Positions 48,750 to 56,829 of a stretch of 64,000 nucleotides of DNA are shown one piece after another. Origin of the DNA: Bacillus thermotolerans (lineage in GTDB: Bacteria > Bacillota > Bacilli > Bacillales > Domibacillaceae); the NCBI RefSeq assembly GCF_000812025.2, contig NZ_JWJE02000014.1:1-64000 (forward strand), in the 5' to 3' direction. The notes under the pieces are model-generated. The model was not told the DNA's origin. It ran no database searches and saw only the letters and a program-made list of their open reading frames with translations. Position 1 is the first letter of the stretch. Each line of letters begins with the position of its first letter. The position numbers were made by a program, and so were the translations under genes.

Positions 48750-49890
48750 ATTCCAATTCCTCCGTTATTTCGTTAAATTCATTTTTTACGTTTGATATAT
48801 TCATAGCTGGCCGCTTATCCGAATTTGGAACTAGCTTTGGCTTGCCCGGTGGTTTATGTATGAGACCACCAAGAATTTGCTCAAATTTCTTTTTGCCCAT
48901 CAGCTTCTGCATTTCTGTAAGGGTTATGAGACTCTGACGGTAGATGTCCTTATATCCGTTTGCCTTGGCCGCTTCAGCCACAGCCCCTTCGTCCTTATAT
49001 TTCCGAACTGATCTGCCCTCGACTACCTTAAAACCATGCCATTCTTTCCCGTGATTAACGGCAGCATCCGTGGCATAAGCAATGATTTCATTTGCCCACT
49101 TTGTAAGATCGGACAATTTAGAGAGAACTTCCTCAATTTCAGAATCCGTAAGCAGGGGTGGCAGTTTAAATTCCATCTGTGCTAATTTCAGCTTTTCTTC
49201 TGCTCTTGCACGGCATTTAACAGCCGCTCGGCAGAAAGTACACCACTCACCCGGAAGATAGTCACCTTCGCCTTCATAGGCCTTCTTCGCCTTTGGCTTC
49301 AGTTCATTTTCTGCCCAAGCTTTTAAATCCTCTACCCGGATTGTCCATGTGCTGACATTCTCTCTGCGTGGCTGGAAAATGGTCATGGACACTTCCTCGA
49401 TGTCGTACAAACTATCGTAAATTTCTAAAGCACCCAGTGCATACAGTTTCATCTGTGGATTGTCCACCGCATCCACCAATACTCCCATGCCATACTTGAA
49501 ATCGATAATGTGAAGTTTCTTATCGGCAATAATGATGCAGTCACCGGTTCCAAATCCCTGTGGAACATAGCAGGAAAAATCAAGACGCTGTTCAATAAGT
49601 ATTAACGGGTCTGTACAGCTTTGTTTTGCCAGTTCAAACTGCTCCATTACAAATTCCACATAGGCATCGCTGTGTTCTTCCATCTCATCGGTGTTATAAG
49701 ATGAAACAGGACGCTTACTTCTCATGTGAAGTGCCTTTTTAAGTTTATGTTCACAGAGAGCATGGGCGGCGGTGCCTTCAGCAGCTGCATTGGATTCGTT
49801 ATTTTCAAATTCTAGTTCCAATCTTGCAGATGGAAGGCAATTCAGCCACCTATGGGACCCCGATGCGGAAAGTACTGCGTGATCACTCAT
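48742..49890 (-). CDS. DUF2800 protein, Cas4/RecB-like nuclease
   Basis: The 382-residue protein has PD-(D/E)xK-type nuclease features: AAAEGTAAHALCEHKLKKAL at the start, GFGTGDCIIIADKKLHIIDF with the central D-x-K (IIDFKYG), and three further cysteines in EWCTFCRAAVKCRARAE that together with the N-terminal Cys could hold an iron-sulfur cluster, as in Cas4/AddB enzymes. It is probably a phage recombination exonuclease working with the DUF2815 protein. It starts after GGAGGTACTAGGTA. Confidence 0.85.
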   Translation of the reverse strand: MSDHAVLSASGSHRWLNCLPSARLELEFENNESNAAAEGTAAHALCEHKLKKALHMRSKRPVSSYNTDEMEEHSDAYVEFVMEQFELAKQSCTDPLILIEQRLDFSCYVPQGFGTGDCIIIADKKLHIIDFKYGMGVLVDAVDNPQMKLYALGALEIYDSLYDIEEVSMTIFQPRRENVSTWTIRVEDLKAWAENELKPKAKKAYEGEGDYLPGEWCTFCRAAVKCRARAEEKLKLAQMEFKLPPLLTDSEIEEVLSKLSDLTKWANEIIAYATDAAVNHGKEWHGFKVVEGRSVRKYKDEGAVAEAAKANGYKDIYRQSLITLTEMQKLMGKKKFEQILGGLIHKPPGKPKLVPNSDKRPAMNISNVKNEFNEITEELEYE

Positions 49891-50206
49891 TACCTAGTAC
49901 CTCCGCATCTTTCAACATATCTGCATAATGTTTCGGGTCAACTTCGCTTAATTTAGAGCCACCGTATTTTTTGATGATTTCTCTCACTTGAGCAGTAAGA
50001 CCGGACTGACTCTTTTCAGCGAGTTTTGCTCTAACTTCCTCCAGAGTGATCTCCTTTTTCTTTTGCGCAGGTTTTTTAACAGGTGTAGTCGGTTCTTTTA
50101 CTTCGACAGGTTCATTGCCCGCCATTGCATCAGCAACCGCTTGTATGCTGTCTGCCAAAGAGCGCATATCAGAAACCACATCAAGAAGTAGTTTGATTTT
50201 GCTCAT
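49883..50206 (-). CDS. Small phage protein with rRNA/Rep-associated-like coil
   Basis: The 107-residue protein has an N-terminal helical part (KIKLLLDVVSDMRSLADSIQ), a Lys/Pro/Glu-rich linker and a C-terminal part ITLEEVRAKLAEKSQSGLTA with EIIKKYGGSKLSEVDPK. Its C-terminal shape recalls small DNA-binding rRNA biogenesis protein-like domains, commonly seen in phage replication operons, but the role is unknown. The start at 50206 is supported by AGGAGGGAGG. Confidence 0.6.
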   Translation of the reverse strand: MSKIKLLLDVVSDMRSLADSIQAVADAMAGNEPVEVKEPTTPVKKPAQKKKEITLEEVRAKLAEKSQSGLTAQVREIIKKYGGSKLSEVDPKHYADMLKDAEVLGNE

Positions 50207-50399
50207 GGTTTGATCCTCCCTCCTTAATCTCACTGATGGCGAGTTCCTGTACGGTGTCACCTGGAACAAGAATAGTCAGTTTCTGCTTATCACCAAGTAA
50301 GAAACGAAGGAAACGCTCCCTTATAGTGACATTACGACAGGAAACAATCCCGCCAGACTGTGGAGTTTTTGAAACACTGATTTTCAAGTTGTGTTTCAT
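50181..50399 (-). CDS. Small phage protein downstream of a leader element
   Basis: The 72-residue basic protein (KHNLKISVSKTPQSGGIVSC, then RERFLRFLLGDKQKLTILVP) has no recognised family; it may be a small DNA- or RNA-binding protein. The ATG at 50399 follows AAAGAGGTGAAGAAC. It follows copy 3 of the conserved leader element and overlaps the next gene by about 26 bases. Confidence 0.6.
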   Translation of the reverse strand: MKHNLKISVSKTPQSGGIVSCRNVTIRERFLRFLLGDKQKLTILVPGDTVQELAISEIKEGGSNHEQNQTTS

Positions 50400-50434
50400 G
50401 TTCTTCACCTCTTTCCGAGAGCGTTTATGTGCTG

Positions 50435-50475
50435 CCCTCTATCTATTAGCCGTGGCAAGAGGGGAAAGTTGAGGT
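50435..50475 (-). promoter_or_regulatory. Conserved leader element, copy 3
   Basis: Read leftward: CCTCAAC, 19 bases ending CACGGC, TAATAGATA and AGAGGG. CCCTCT and AGAGGG can form a 6-bp stem closing a loop with GGCTAATAG. The CCTCTT part is also complementary to the AAGAGG ribosome binding site of the next gene, 24 bases on. The element overlaps the stop codon of the sigma-like gene. It lies upstream of the DUF2800 operon, so it may be the DUF2800 RNA motif described for Firmicutes; a covariance model search would decide this. Confidence 0.55.
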
Positions 50476-51015
50476 TTCAGGAAAAACTTTTTTTAAATTC
50501 TTCTTGGCTGTATTTAAACGGTGTGAAATGGCACTTTTACTAACACCTTCACGCTCTGCATACTCTGTTACAGAAACACCATCTAGCAATATAGCAATCA
50601 GTAACTCTGCTTGTTTTTCCTTGAGGGTCTTGCGGATAATTTCACAAAGGTATTCATACTCCTCTTGTTTCTCCCGAGTCACTTCATCTAAATTGTCGGG
50701 ATATAACTCAATCGTATTTTCCTTTATGTTTTTACCCTCATTATCGTCATTGGCTTTTGTGTAGCCTTTTTTTCCATTAAGTTTCTTAGGAGGGGTAGTA
50801 GTAGCTGAATGACGATCCAGTTTACGCCAGTTATTGTACTCGGGCTTGTTGAAACGCTCGTCCATAATCTCCTGTGGTGAACGACGAGTCACAGTTTCCA
50901 TATCTTCGGCACAAGATAGCCTGTCCTCGTAATCTGCATCAATCATTAAGGTAAAGTCCTCATCGGGTACCTCCAAATAAGTAGGTTTGTTGTCGTACAT
51001 AATTCTAATTTTCAT
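50446..51015 (-). CDS. Sigma-70-like phage transcription factor
   Basis: The 189-residue protein has an acidic N-terminal part (about 1-100), then a Lys-rich linker and a C-terminal sigma region 4-like domain (LLDGVSVTEYAEREGVSKSA then ISHRLNTAKKNLKKVF). It probably directs RNA polymerase or acts as a phage regulator of the early operon. The start at 51015 is taken from AAAGGATGCAAA upstream; the reading frame continues upstream but inside a structured leader. It heads the leftward phage operon. Confidence 0.75.
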   Translation of the reverse strand: MKIRIMYDNKPTYLEVPDEDFTLMIDADYEDRLSCAEDMETVTRRSPQEIMDERFNKPEYNNWRKLDRHSATTTPPKKLNGKKGYTKANDDNEGKNIKENTIELYPDNLDEVTREKQEEYEYLCEIIRKTLKEKQAELLIAILLDGVSVTEYAEREGVSKSAISHRLNTAKKNLKKVFPETSTFPSCHG

Positions 51016-51045
51016 TTTGCATCCTTTCCGCCGGACTGCATTGGC

Positions 51046-51187
51046 GGCAAAGGATACAAAAATAGGTCTGCACCTCGAAGTACACAGACCCTTTGTCCTG
51101 AAAATGAGCGCAACAAGGTAAGGTACTTCTATTGCAACGTATAACAATCCTAAACGGACTGAAACGTAGCAATATGTATCCTTTGCC
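51046..51187 (-). ncRNA. Branched structured leader RNA upstream of the sigma-like gene
   Basis: A perfect 13-bp stem closes the element: GGCAAAGGATACA at 51187-51175 (read leftward) with TGTATCCTTTGCC at 51058-51046. Inside, TATTGC-ACGT pairs with ACGT-GCAATA (one mismatch; about 51174-51163 with 51141-51130), CCTTGT pairs with ACAAAGG with a bulge, and GGTCTG pairs with CAGACC over a TTCG-containing tip. This makes a closed multi-branch fold of about 142 nt about 30 bases before the gene start. It resembles a cis-regulatory or stand-alone structured RNA; I cannot match it to a known class. Confidence 0.5.
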
Positions 51188-51380
51188 CTTATTGCAAATC
51201 AGGCATTTGATATTTTTTTGTAGACGAGGAATGGTCTAATTCTTGCTAACTACGAAGGACCTTTCCTTCATCTATCATTATTGTAGGTGAGAATTGGACA
51301 GCCTTGGCGGACACCTCATGCCCGTTAATTTCAGGCTCAAAATGACGCTTTTCCCAACAAAAACACCTAAAAACAACAAT
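51188..51380. other. Gene-free stretch upstream of the sigma-like gene
   Basis: This gap before the two terminators contains no gene. It probably holds the promoter for the leftward early operon. An imperfect hairpin GGAATGGTC/GACCTTTCC lies near 51221-51265. I could not place -35 and -10 boxes with confidence. Confidence 0.35.
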
Positions 51381-51386
51381 AAAAAA

Positions 51387-51424
51387 AGCCATACACAAAC
51401 CCTTAAAAGGATTCATGTATGGCT
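51387..51424 (-). terminator. Terminator between the metallopeptidase gene and the phage early operon
   Basis: Read leftward, AGCCATACA pairs with TGTATGGCT and is followed by TTTTTTTATTG. It stops transcripts that come from the metallopeptidase gene. Confidence 0.85.
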
Positions 51425-51440
51425 TACTTAGTTAATAACT

Positions 51441-51469
51441 AAAAAGCGGACATCCTGTGTCCGCTTTTT
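51441..51469. terminator. Bidirectional terminator after the metallopeptidase gene
   Basis: A perfect 12-bp stem AAAAAGCGGACA/TGTCCGCTTTTT with a 5-base loop has A- and T-tracts on both sides. Together with the next hairpin it insulates the defence-like region from the phage operon. Confidence 0.88.
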
Positions 51470-51487
51470 CAAAAATATTATTGAATT

Positions 51488-53356
51488 TTATAATGGCTCT
51501 GCGCCATGTTCCTGTAAAAACGTTCTAATCTCATCCATCGATTTTGCATATAGGTGAGTCAATGCAAAGTTATACCAAATATGACTATTGTTATTGAAGT
51601 TCAATGAAAATGGTGAGTTGCGAATTATATGACTGCTAATATTTGGCGGTAGATGAAGTCCAAGGCAAATCAATACTATGGAATTAATAGATCCCGGTTC
51701 CTCACCATTAACGATTCGTCTTATGGTACGCTCGTTGACCAATATTTTCTCTTCTAATTCTTTATAAGTTACTTTTTTCCACTCACGTACTATTTTGAGA
51801 GAGCTGGTATAGCTATTTGGCAATTCATTATAGATTCGCATTTCTTCCGCTATTGTTTCGGCTAGTAATTGGGCCTTCTTTTCTGGAGCCGCATACTCAA
51901 AACCATTACAATACTTTATATCAAAATCTATATTTGATGTCTTATCACGGTTGAGGAAACATTCAGTATAGTATCTTTCCCTACACCCAGATTTGACTGA
52001 TAACTCGAAAACCAAGCAGCACTCTTCCATATGGGTTCGTGCGTAGTCTGTAAGTACCGTTTGTCCGAATATATCTTGTGTTAAATATTTCGGATGATTT
52101 AGCACAAAGTGGGAATCCACATATATATAACTTCCATCCCTAACTAAAGCGGACATTTCTGGATTGGTTATGCTTTGGATAGCAGCATCCTCTGCACCTA
52201 TAGAAAAGGTCTGATTTCTTTCAAGCACACCCTTCTTAAATCTATGCGGCTTGACGTAGCGACCATCTATATAAGTAAAAGTTCCGATTGCTTCCTCATA
52301 TCCAGCATCAATCATTCGGATTTTAGCTGCTGCCCGAGATACGCTGAAGAACGTTGCTAAGGCGTCAATAACTGGTTCCATTACATCTATAAGTTCAGAT
52401 GTTCCCAGTTCTGAACTGAATTGCTTAATAAATTTGAACGCTTGGGTTTTAAACATGGCAAGTGGCATTTGTATCTTTGGAGCGAGGGCATTCGCCTGCC
52501 ATTCCATCCAGTCAGTTGCATCTCTGGTATTGTCTTTTATACCCCCAACTACCTGACACTTGATTCGTGTGGCACTACTATTATATAACCGTTCCAATTC
52601 AAATGCTTTTCTATGTTGATCCCAATGAACACACTCATGCACAATAGTATTATTGACTGATCCCAGGTTACGAAGGAAGTAAGCTTTAGGATCCACGATT
52701 ATTGTACGGCCACTCACATGGGTCTGTACCATTTCATCGCTATCTTCATCATAAAACTCTGCATCACAGTCGTGAAAGTATATCTGCCCAAAAACAGAGA
52801 AATCCTTTGTAATCTCTCTCATTTCTACTGTAAGGCCCATTTTTTCTGCCAACACCTGTGGCTCAACTGCCATTGGGTTTTTTAATGCTTCAGGGTAATG
52901 TCTTCTAAGGAAGTCTGTGGCAACAGATTCTAGTTGTTCCTTATGAATGATAGGGACAAGGGAGTCTGACATAGGTTTCGGTTGCTTATTTTTGCTAGTA
53001 TACTCAGTTATACTAGAGATTGAAAAATCATCCAAATTGCAATCCAAATCTCCTGAGCATTCCAGCATAAACCATTGCCGACAATTTTCTGATTCATCAT
53101 AACGATGATTTGATTCACGGACTTCAAATTCAGCTTCAACAGCAACATCAAATTCTATTTTCATGTCCGGTAAGTCATTAACAGATACGAACTTTACTTC
53201 TATATCTGATAACTCAATGCCGCCGATGTTTTGAACTCTGTATAACCGTAAGTCTAAATCTTCACAATTATCCGTTGCATAGGTTTGTATGGCAGAAAAT
53301 ATCTCATTATAGAATCTACCATCCACGTAATCTTTAAAAGAACGATTACCCGCCAA
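51488..53356 (-). CDS. ImmA/IrrE-like metallopeptidase with C-terminal HTH
   Basis: The 622-residue protein has a zinc metallopeptidase motif HECVH at residues 240-244, in the context NNTIVHECVHWDQHRK typical of ImmA/IrrE proteins. An XRE-like helix-turn-helix follows at about 520-560 (VTYKELEEKILVNERTIRRI). The N-terminal 130 residues are acidic and not recognised. ImmA-type proteases cut repressors during phage or element induction. It starts at a TTG (53356) after GAGGAGGGAG, is divergent from the XRE-PLD-Z1 operon, and could sense DNA damage and cut one of the nearby XRE repressors. That link is inference. It is far larger than ImmA (about 120-300 residues). Confidence 0.8.
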   Translation of the reverse strand: MAGNRSFKDYVDGRFYNEIFSAIQTYATDNCEDLDLRLYRVQNIGGIELSDIEVKFVSVNDLPDMKIEFDVAVEAEFEVRESNHRYDESENCRQWFMLECSGDLDCNLDDFSISSITEYTSKNKQPKPMSDSLVPIIHKEQLESVATDFLRRHYPEALKNPMAVEPQVLAEKMGLTVEMREITKDFSVFGQIYFHDCDAEFYDEDSDEMVQTHVSGRTIIVDPKAYFLRNLGSVNNTIVHECVHWDQHRKAFELERLYNSSATRIKCQVVGGIKDNTRDATDWMEWQANALAPKIQMPLAMFKTQAFKFIKQFSSELGTSELIDVMEPVIDALATFFSVSRAAAKIRMIDAGYEEAIGTFTYIDGRYVKPHRFKKGVLERNQTFSIGAEDAAIQSITNPEMSALVRDGSYIYVDSHFVLNHPKYLTQDIFGQTVLTDYARTHMEECCLVFELSVKSGCRERYYTECFLNRDKTSNIDFDIKYCNGFEYAAPEKKAQLLAETIAEEMRIYNELPNSYTSSLKIVREWKKVTYKELEEKILVNERTIRRIVNGEEPGSINSIVLICLGLHLPPNISSHIIRNSPFSLNFNNNSHIWYNFALTHLYAKSMDEIRTFLQEHGAEPL

Positions 53357-53557
53357 GGCACTCCCTCCTCACCCCATATGAAATTAATATCTTTAAGGAT
53401 TTTTACTATTCAAACATTAGTTCATAGGTAAATTATAACATGTATTTTGATTGCCTCAACATTTATTTTACGTTTGCGAATTTTAATTGTTGCTTCACTA
53501 ACTTTGTGATAAACTTTATTTATTAACTTAGGCTAGGTACTAAGGCGAGGTGATATT
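53357..53557. promoter_or_regulatory. Divergent promoter region of the defence-like module
   Basis: A 201-base, very AT-rich gap separates the leftward metallopeptidase gene and the rightward XRE-PLD-Z1-PLD operon. A possible rightward promoter is TTGTTG, 17 bases, TAAACT (about 53490-53518). This is the natural place for XRE-type operator binding, but I found no clear palindrome. Confidence 0.4.
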
Positions 53558-53788
53558 ATGTCCATAAGTTATAAAAAACTATGGAAACTTCTTATTGATA
53601 GAGATATGAAAAAAAAGGACTTAAGAGAAGCAGCTGGTATTAGTACAGCTTCAATGGCTAAGCTTGGAAAAAATGAAAATGTTAATACTGACATTTTAAT
53701 AAAAGTATGTAAGGCGCTTAACTGCGATATTTCAGATATTATGGAGATTGAAAAAACTACAGAAACCCCACCAAAAACAAAGGAGTGA
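53558..53788 (+). CDS. Small XRE-family regulator of the defence-like operon
   Basis: The 76-residue protein is an HTH_XRE domain alone (LLIDRDMKKKDLREAAGIS, then TASMAKLGKNENVNTDILIK), like controller proteins of restriction-modification systems and YozG-like regulators. The ATG follows GAGGTGATATT. It lies four bases upstream of the first PLD gene, so it is part of the operon and probably regulates it, giving delayed expression of the nuclease relative to the methyltransferase. Confidence 0.85.
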   Translation: MSISYKKLWKLLIDRDMKKKDLREAAGISTASMAKLGKNENVNTDILIKVCKALNCDISDIMEIEKTTETPPKTKE

Positions 53789-53792
53789 GCTA

Positions 53793-54941
53793 ATGAAACT
53801 GTTATATTCAAACATCCTACCTCTTGGAACATCAGAGGGTCAACAAACAATTATAAATTGTTTTAACGAGCAAATTGCAAAATCAGACCGTGTTGAAATT
53901 GCGGTTGGATATATTTCTCGTGCTGCCTTGGAAGAACTCGACAATCTGGTCGAAGAGCATAATATATCTAGTATATGCCTTACCATTGGAATGTACTTCA
54001 TCGAAGGAATGCCAGAAGGATCATATAATACTGCTTTAGAAATCAACAAAAAATGGACAGAGACTGGTATAGGTGAAATTAAGATCGTAAAAGCATTCAA
54101 ATATCATGGAAAAGTATACTGCTTTTATAAAGATGGACAACCTTTTTCTGCTATTATTGGTTCCGCAAACTTAGGTGTAATCAAATTAGATGCTAATAAC
54201 CGTAGGCAATATGAAATCTCATCGGTTACTTATGATGCTACTGAATGTAAAGAAATTGCTGAATTTTTAGAGAAGCTAAAGGCTCAGAACTGCTCTGATA
54301 ATATTGCTAACATTATAGGAATGCCAATAGTCAGGGAAGTTAACACATCACTTAGTGGCATTGATACGGTAACACAGATTCCCCAAACTGGTGTACAGCT
54401 TTATGAACAGCATAAAACAGACGTTTCTTTTGTACTGCCATTAAAAGTTCCTGCTTACGATGAGCGGCATATGGATGATGGTAAGCATTTCACAAAGTCA
54501 AATATAAATGTTAGCTATGCCGCACCACGAAGTAAAAGGAAATCCCGTGATTGGTACGAAACTCAATTGACTGTTAGCAAAGCGATAACTCGTTCAGAAG
54601 GTTACCCTGAAAAAAACAAGCCTTTTTTTGTTGTAACCGATGATGGCTATTGGTTTAAAGCTCATACCACAAGCGATGGCAATAAACAATTCAGTGCTGT
54701 TGGCGATGAACTCATTCTTGGTCGTTGGATTAAAGGTAGACTTGCAGCAGCAGGTTTAGTAACACCAGTTAATGACACCCAAGCTGATACTGATCGTAAG
54801 GGAATGATTACGAAAGAAATGTTACAAGCATACGGTTGCGATAGCCTTGTACTTTCAAAAACAGATCAGAAAGCATTGGACGAAGATGGCACCGAGCTTG
54901 ATGTGTGGGTTTTATCGTTTGAAACAATTACTAACGAATGA
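53793..54941 (+). CDS. PLD-family restriction nuclease-like protein A (NgoFVII/BfiI-type)
   Basis: The 382-residue protein has an N-terminal PLD-type nuclease domain with KYHGKVYCFYKDGQ (H105-x-K107) and IIGSANLG (GSxN 123-126), the half-site of phospholipase D-fold nucleases that work as dimers, and a C-terminal domain (about 250-380) that looks B3-like and would bind a specific DNA sequence, as in NgoFVII and BfiI. It should cut unmethylated phage or plasmid DNA without metal. The ATG at 53793 has AAAGGAGTG upstream. It sits between the XRE regulator and the Z1 gene. Confidence 0.8.
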   Translation: MKLLYSNILPLGTSEGQQTIINCFNEQIAKSDRVEIAVGYISRAALEELDNLVEEHNISSICLTIGMYFIEGMPEGSYNTALEINKKWTETGIGEIKIVKAFKYHGKVYCFYKDGQPFSAIIGSANLGVIKLDANNRRQYEISSVTYDATECKEIAEFLEKLKAQNCSDNIANIIGMPIVREVNTSLSGIDTVTQIPQTGVQLYEQHKTDVSFVLPLKVPAYDERHMDDGKHFTKSNINVSYAAPRSKRKSRDWYETQLTVSKAITRSEGYPEKNKPFFVVTDDGYWFKAHTTSDGNKQFSAVGDELILGRWIKGRLAAAGLVTPVNDTQADTDRKGMITKEMLQAYGCDSLVLSKTDQKALDEDGTELDVWVLSFETITNE

Positions 54942-54952
54942 GAGGTGTATCA

Positions 54953-56815
54953 ATGCAATATTTAAAAAAATACTTGCAAAAAATAAAAGAGCGAGGTAAC
55001 GAAAAATTAGCTGAGTCCATTTCCAAAACAGCTGAAGATATTGGCAATCAACATATTCGCAATTTTTCATTTATAAGTCATGAGATTGGCTTGTTGTTTG
55101 GTAATGTGCAATCTGGAAAAACTGGTCAAATGTTTGGCGTTATGTGCAAAGCTGCAGATTTAGGATTTCCCGCATTCATCTTACTCACAACAGACAATGT
55201 TGTCTTGCAACAACAAACCTTAGATCGAGTTAGAGACGACTTAGACGGCTTCTGTATTTGTGGCGAAAACGACTCAGGCTTATTTATTGAAAATAGCCTT
55301 GTTAAGCCAGCCATTGTCGTTCTAAAGAAAAATGCAAGAGTACTAAGATTGTGGGCAAATGTATTTAATTCTACAGGCTTTATGAAGGGAAACCCTCTAT
55401 TCATCGTTGATGATGAGGCGGATGCGGCTTCCTTAAATACTCTAATAAACCGTAATAGTCAGTCATCAATTAATAGATATCTGGATTCTATAAAAAATGG
55501 AGCATCAAGTAGCTTATACTTACAGGTTACAGGTACGCCTCAAGCAATCTTATTACAGACCCTTGCGTCTGGTTGGCATCCATATTTTACATACTACTTC
55601 CATCCAGGGGATGGCTATTTAGGTGGAGACTTTTTCTTTCCAACAAGCGGTAAACCTGAATGCATTGATTTTCTTGAAACTATCAAACGACCGACACGAA
55701 GTGTTGTTATACGCCACCTTGCTGTATCTGCTCAGATTTTAGCATCAAAAGGAATAGTATCAAATTGCCTTCTACATCCGAGCGTACGACAAAATGTCCA
55801 CCAGCGTTTTGCTGACGATGTCGCAAAGGAACTAGATTGGTGTATGGAGCATATCAATACCGAATTCATCACAGAATTACAAACCCACTATGATTCTTTA
55901 GAACCCAACAAAAGTGAGAAACTTTCTTTTGAAGTTATCTATAAAACTACTAAGGATTTGTTGGAAAACAAAGGGATAAAAATTCTTGTTATGAATGGAA
56001 AAACAGATGTTGAGAGTCCAGATTATGCAACAGGCTGTAATTTTATCGTAGGCGGAAACACTCTAGGCCGAGGCGTAACTTTTCCAGGGCTACAGACAAT
56101 TTATTATACAAGAACCAGCAAAAAGCCTCAGGCGGATACTATGTGGCAACATAGTAGGATGTTTGGTTATGACAGAGACTCTGGCATGATGAAGATATTT
56201 ATAGATGAACAACTCTATAAATTATTTGCGGACATTAACGCTACTAATAATGCCATTATCGCACAAGTAGAGCAAGGAATTGAAAACATAAAAATTTATT
56301 ATCCATTTGGATTGAATCCAACTCGAAGGAATGTTATTGATAACAAACGAGTCAATATCCTTTCAGGTGGAACGAACTATTATCCGTTCTATCCAGATAA
56401 TAACACCATAGATGATATAACAAAACTATTGGAGCCTTTCTCCGATGATGATCCTTATTACCAGGTAAATTTGAGGTTAATTAAGAAAATATTATCCCAT
56501 ATTATTGCCAGCCCGGATTTCAAGTTAGATGCATTCCTTTCTGTCATTGATACACTGCTTTCAGAACAACCAGCTGGACAGGGGATTTTGATTGTCAGAA
56601 GAGGAAGAGATGTTGCACAAGGGACAGGAGCCTTGTTGTCTCCGAACGACTGGAAACTAGGTGGCACTTTCCATGACAAAGTAGTTTTGACCATGTATCA
56701 AGTAACTGGTACTAAGGGGTGGGGTGGAAAAGCTCTCTGGGTGCCGAATATTAAACTTCCTCATGATACAATGTATTATGATGTGTCTGAGGATGATATA
56801 GAAGAAGAAGCATAG
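54953..56815 (+). CDS. Z1-domain SF2-like ATPase
   Basis: The 620-residue protein has all motifs of an SF2-like ATPase: GNVQSGKTGQM (Walker A, 50-60), IVDDEADAA (DEAD-like box, 151-159), QVTGTPQA (191-198), VGGNTLGRGVTF (366-377) and QHSRMFGYDR (399-408, arginine finger). The long segment between and after is typical for the Z1 family, described in restriction-modification-like operons with MORC, nuclease and methyltransferase genes. It may translocate on DNA or remodel it for the nucleases. The ATG at 54953 follows GAGAGGTG. It is flanked by two PLD nuclease-like genes. Confidence 0.88.
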   Translation: MQYLKKYLQKIKERGNEKLAESISKTAEDIGNQHIRNFSFISHEIGLLFGNVQSGKTGQMFGVMCKAADLGFPAFILLTTDNVVLQQQTLDRVRDDLDGFCICGENDSGLFIENSLVKPAIVVLKKNARVLRLWANVFNSTGFMKGNPLFIVDDEADAASLNTLINRNSQSSINRYLDSIKNGASSSLYLQVTGTPQAILLQTLASGWHPYFTYYFHPGDGYLGGDFFFPTSGKPECIDFLETIKRPTRSVVIRHLAVSAQILASKGIVSNCLLHPSVRQNVHQRFADDVAKELDWCMEHINTEFITELQTHYDSLEPNKSEKLSFEVIYKTTKDLLENKGIKILVMNGKTDVESPDYATGCNFIVGGNTLGRGVTFPGLQTIYYTRTSKKPQADTMWQHSRMFGYDRDSGMMKIFIDEQLYKLFADINATNNAIIAQVEQGIENIKIYYPFGLNPTRRNVIDNKRVNILSGGTNYYPFYPDNNTIDDITKLLEPFSDDDPYYQVNLRLIKKILSHIIASPDFKLDAFLSVIDTLLSEQPAGQGILIVRRGRDVAQGTGALLSPNDWKLGGTFHDKVVLTMYQVTGTKGWGGKALWVPNIKLPHDTMYYDVSEDDIEEEA

Positions 56816-56829
56816 GAGGGCAAGAATGG

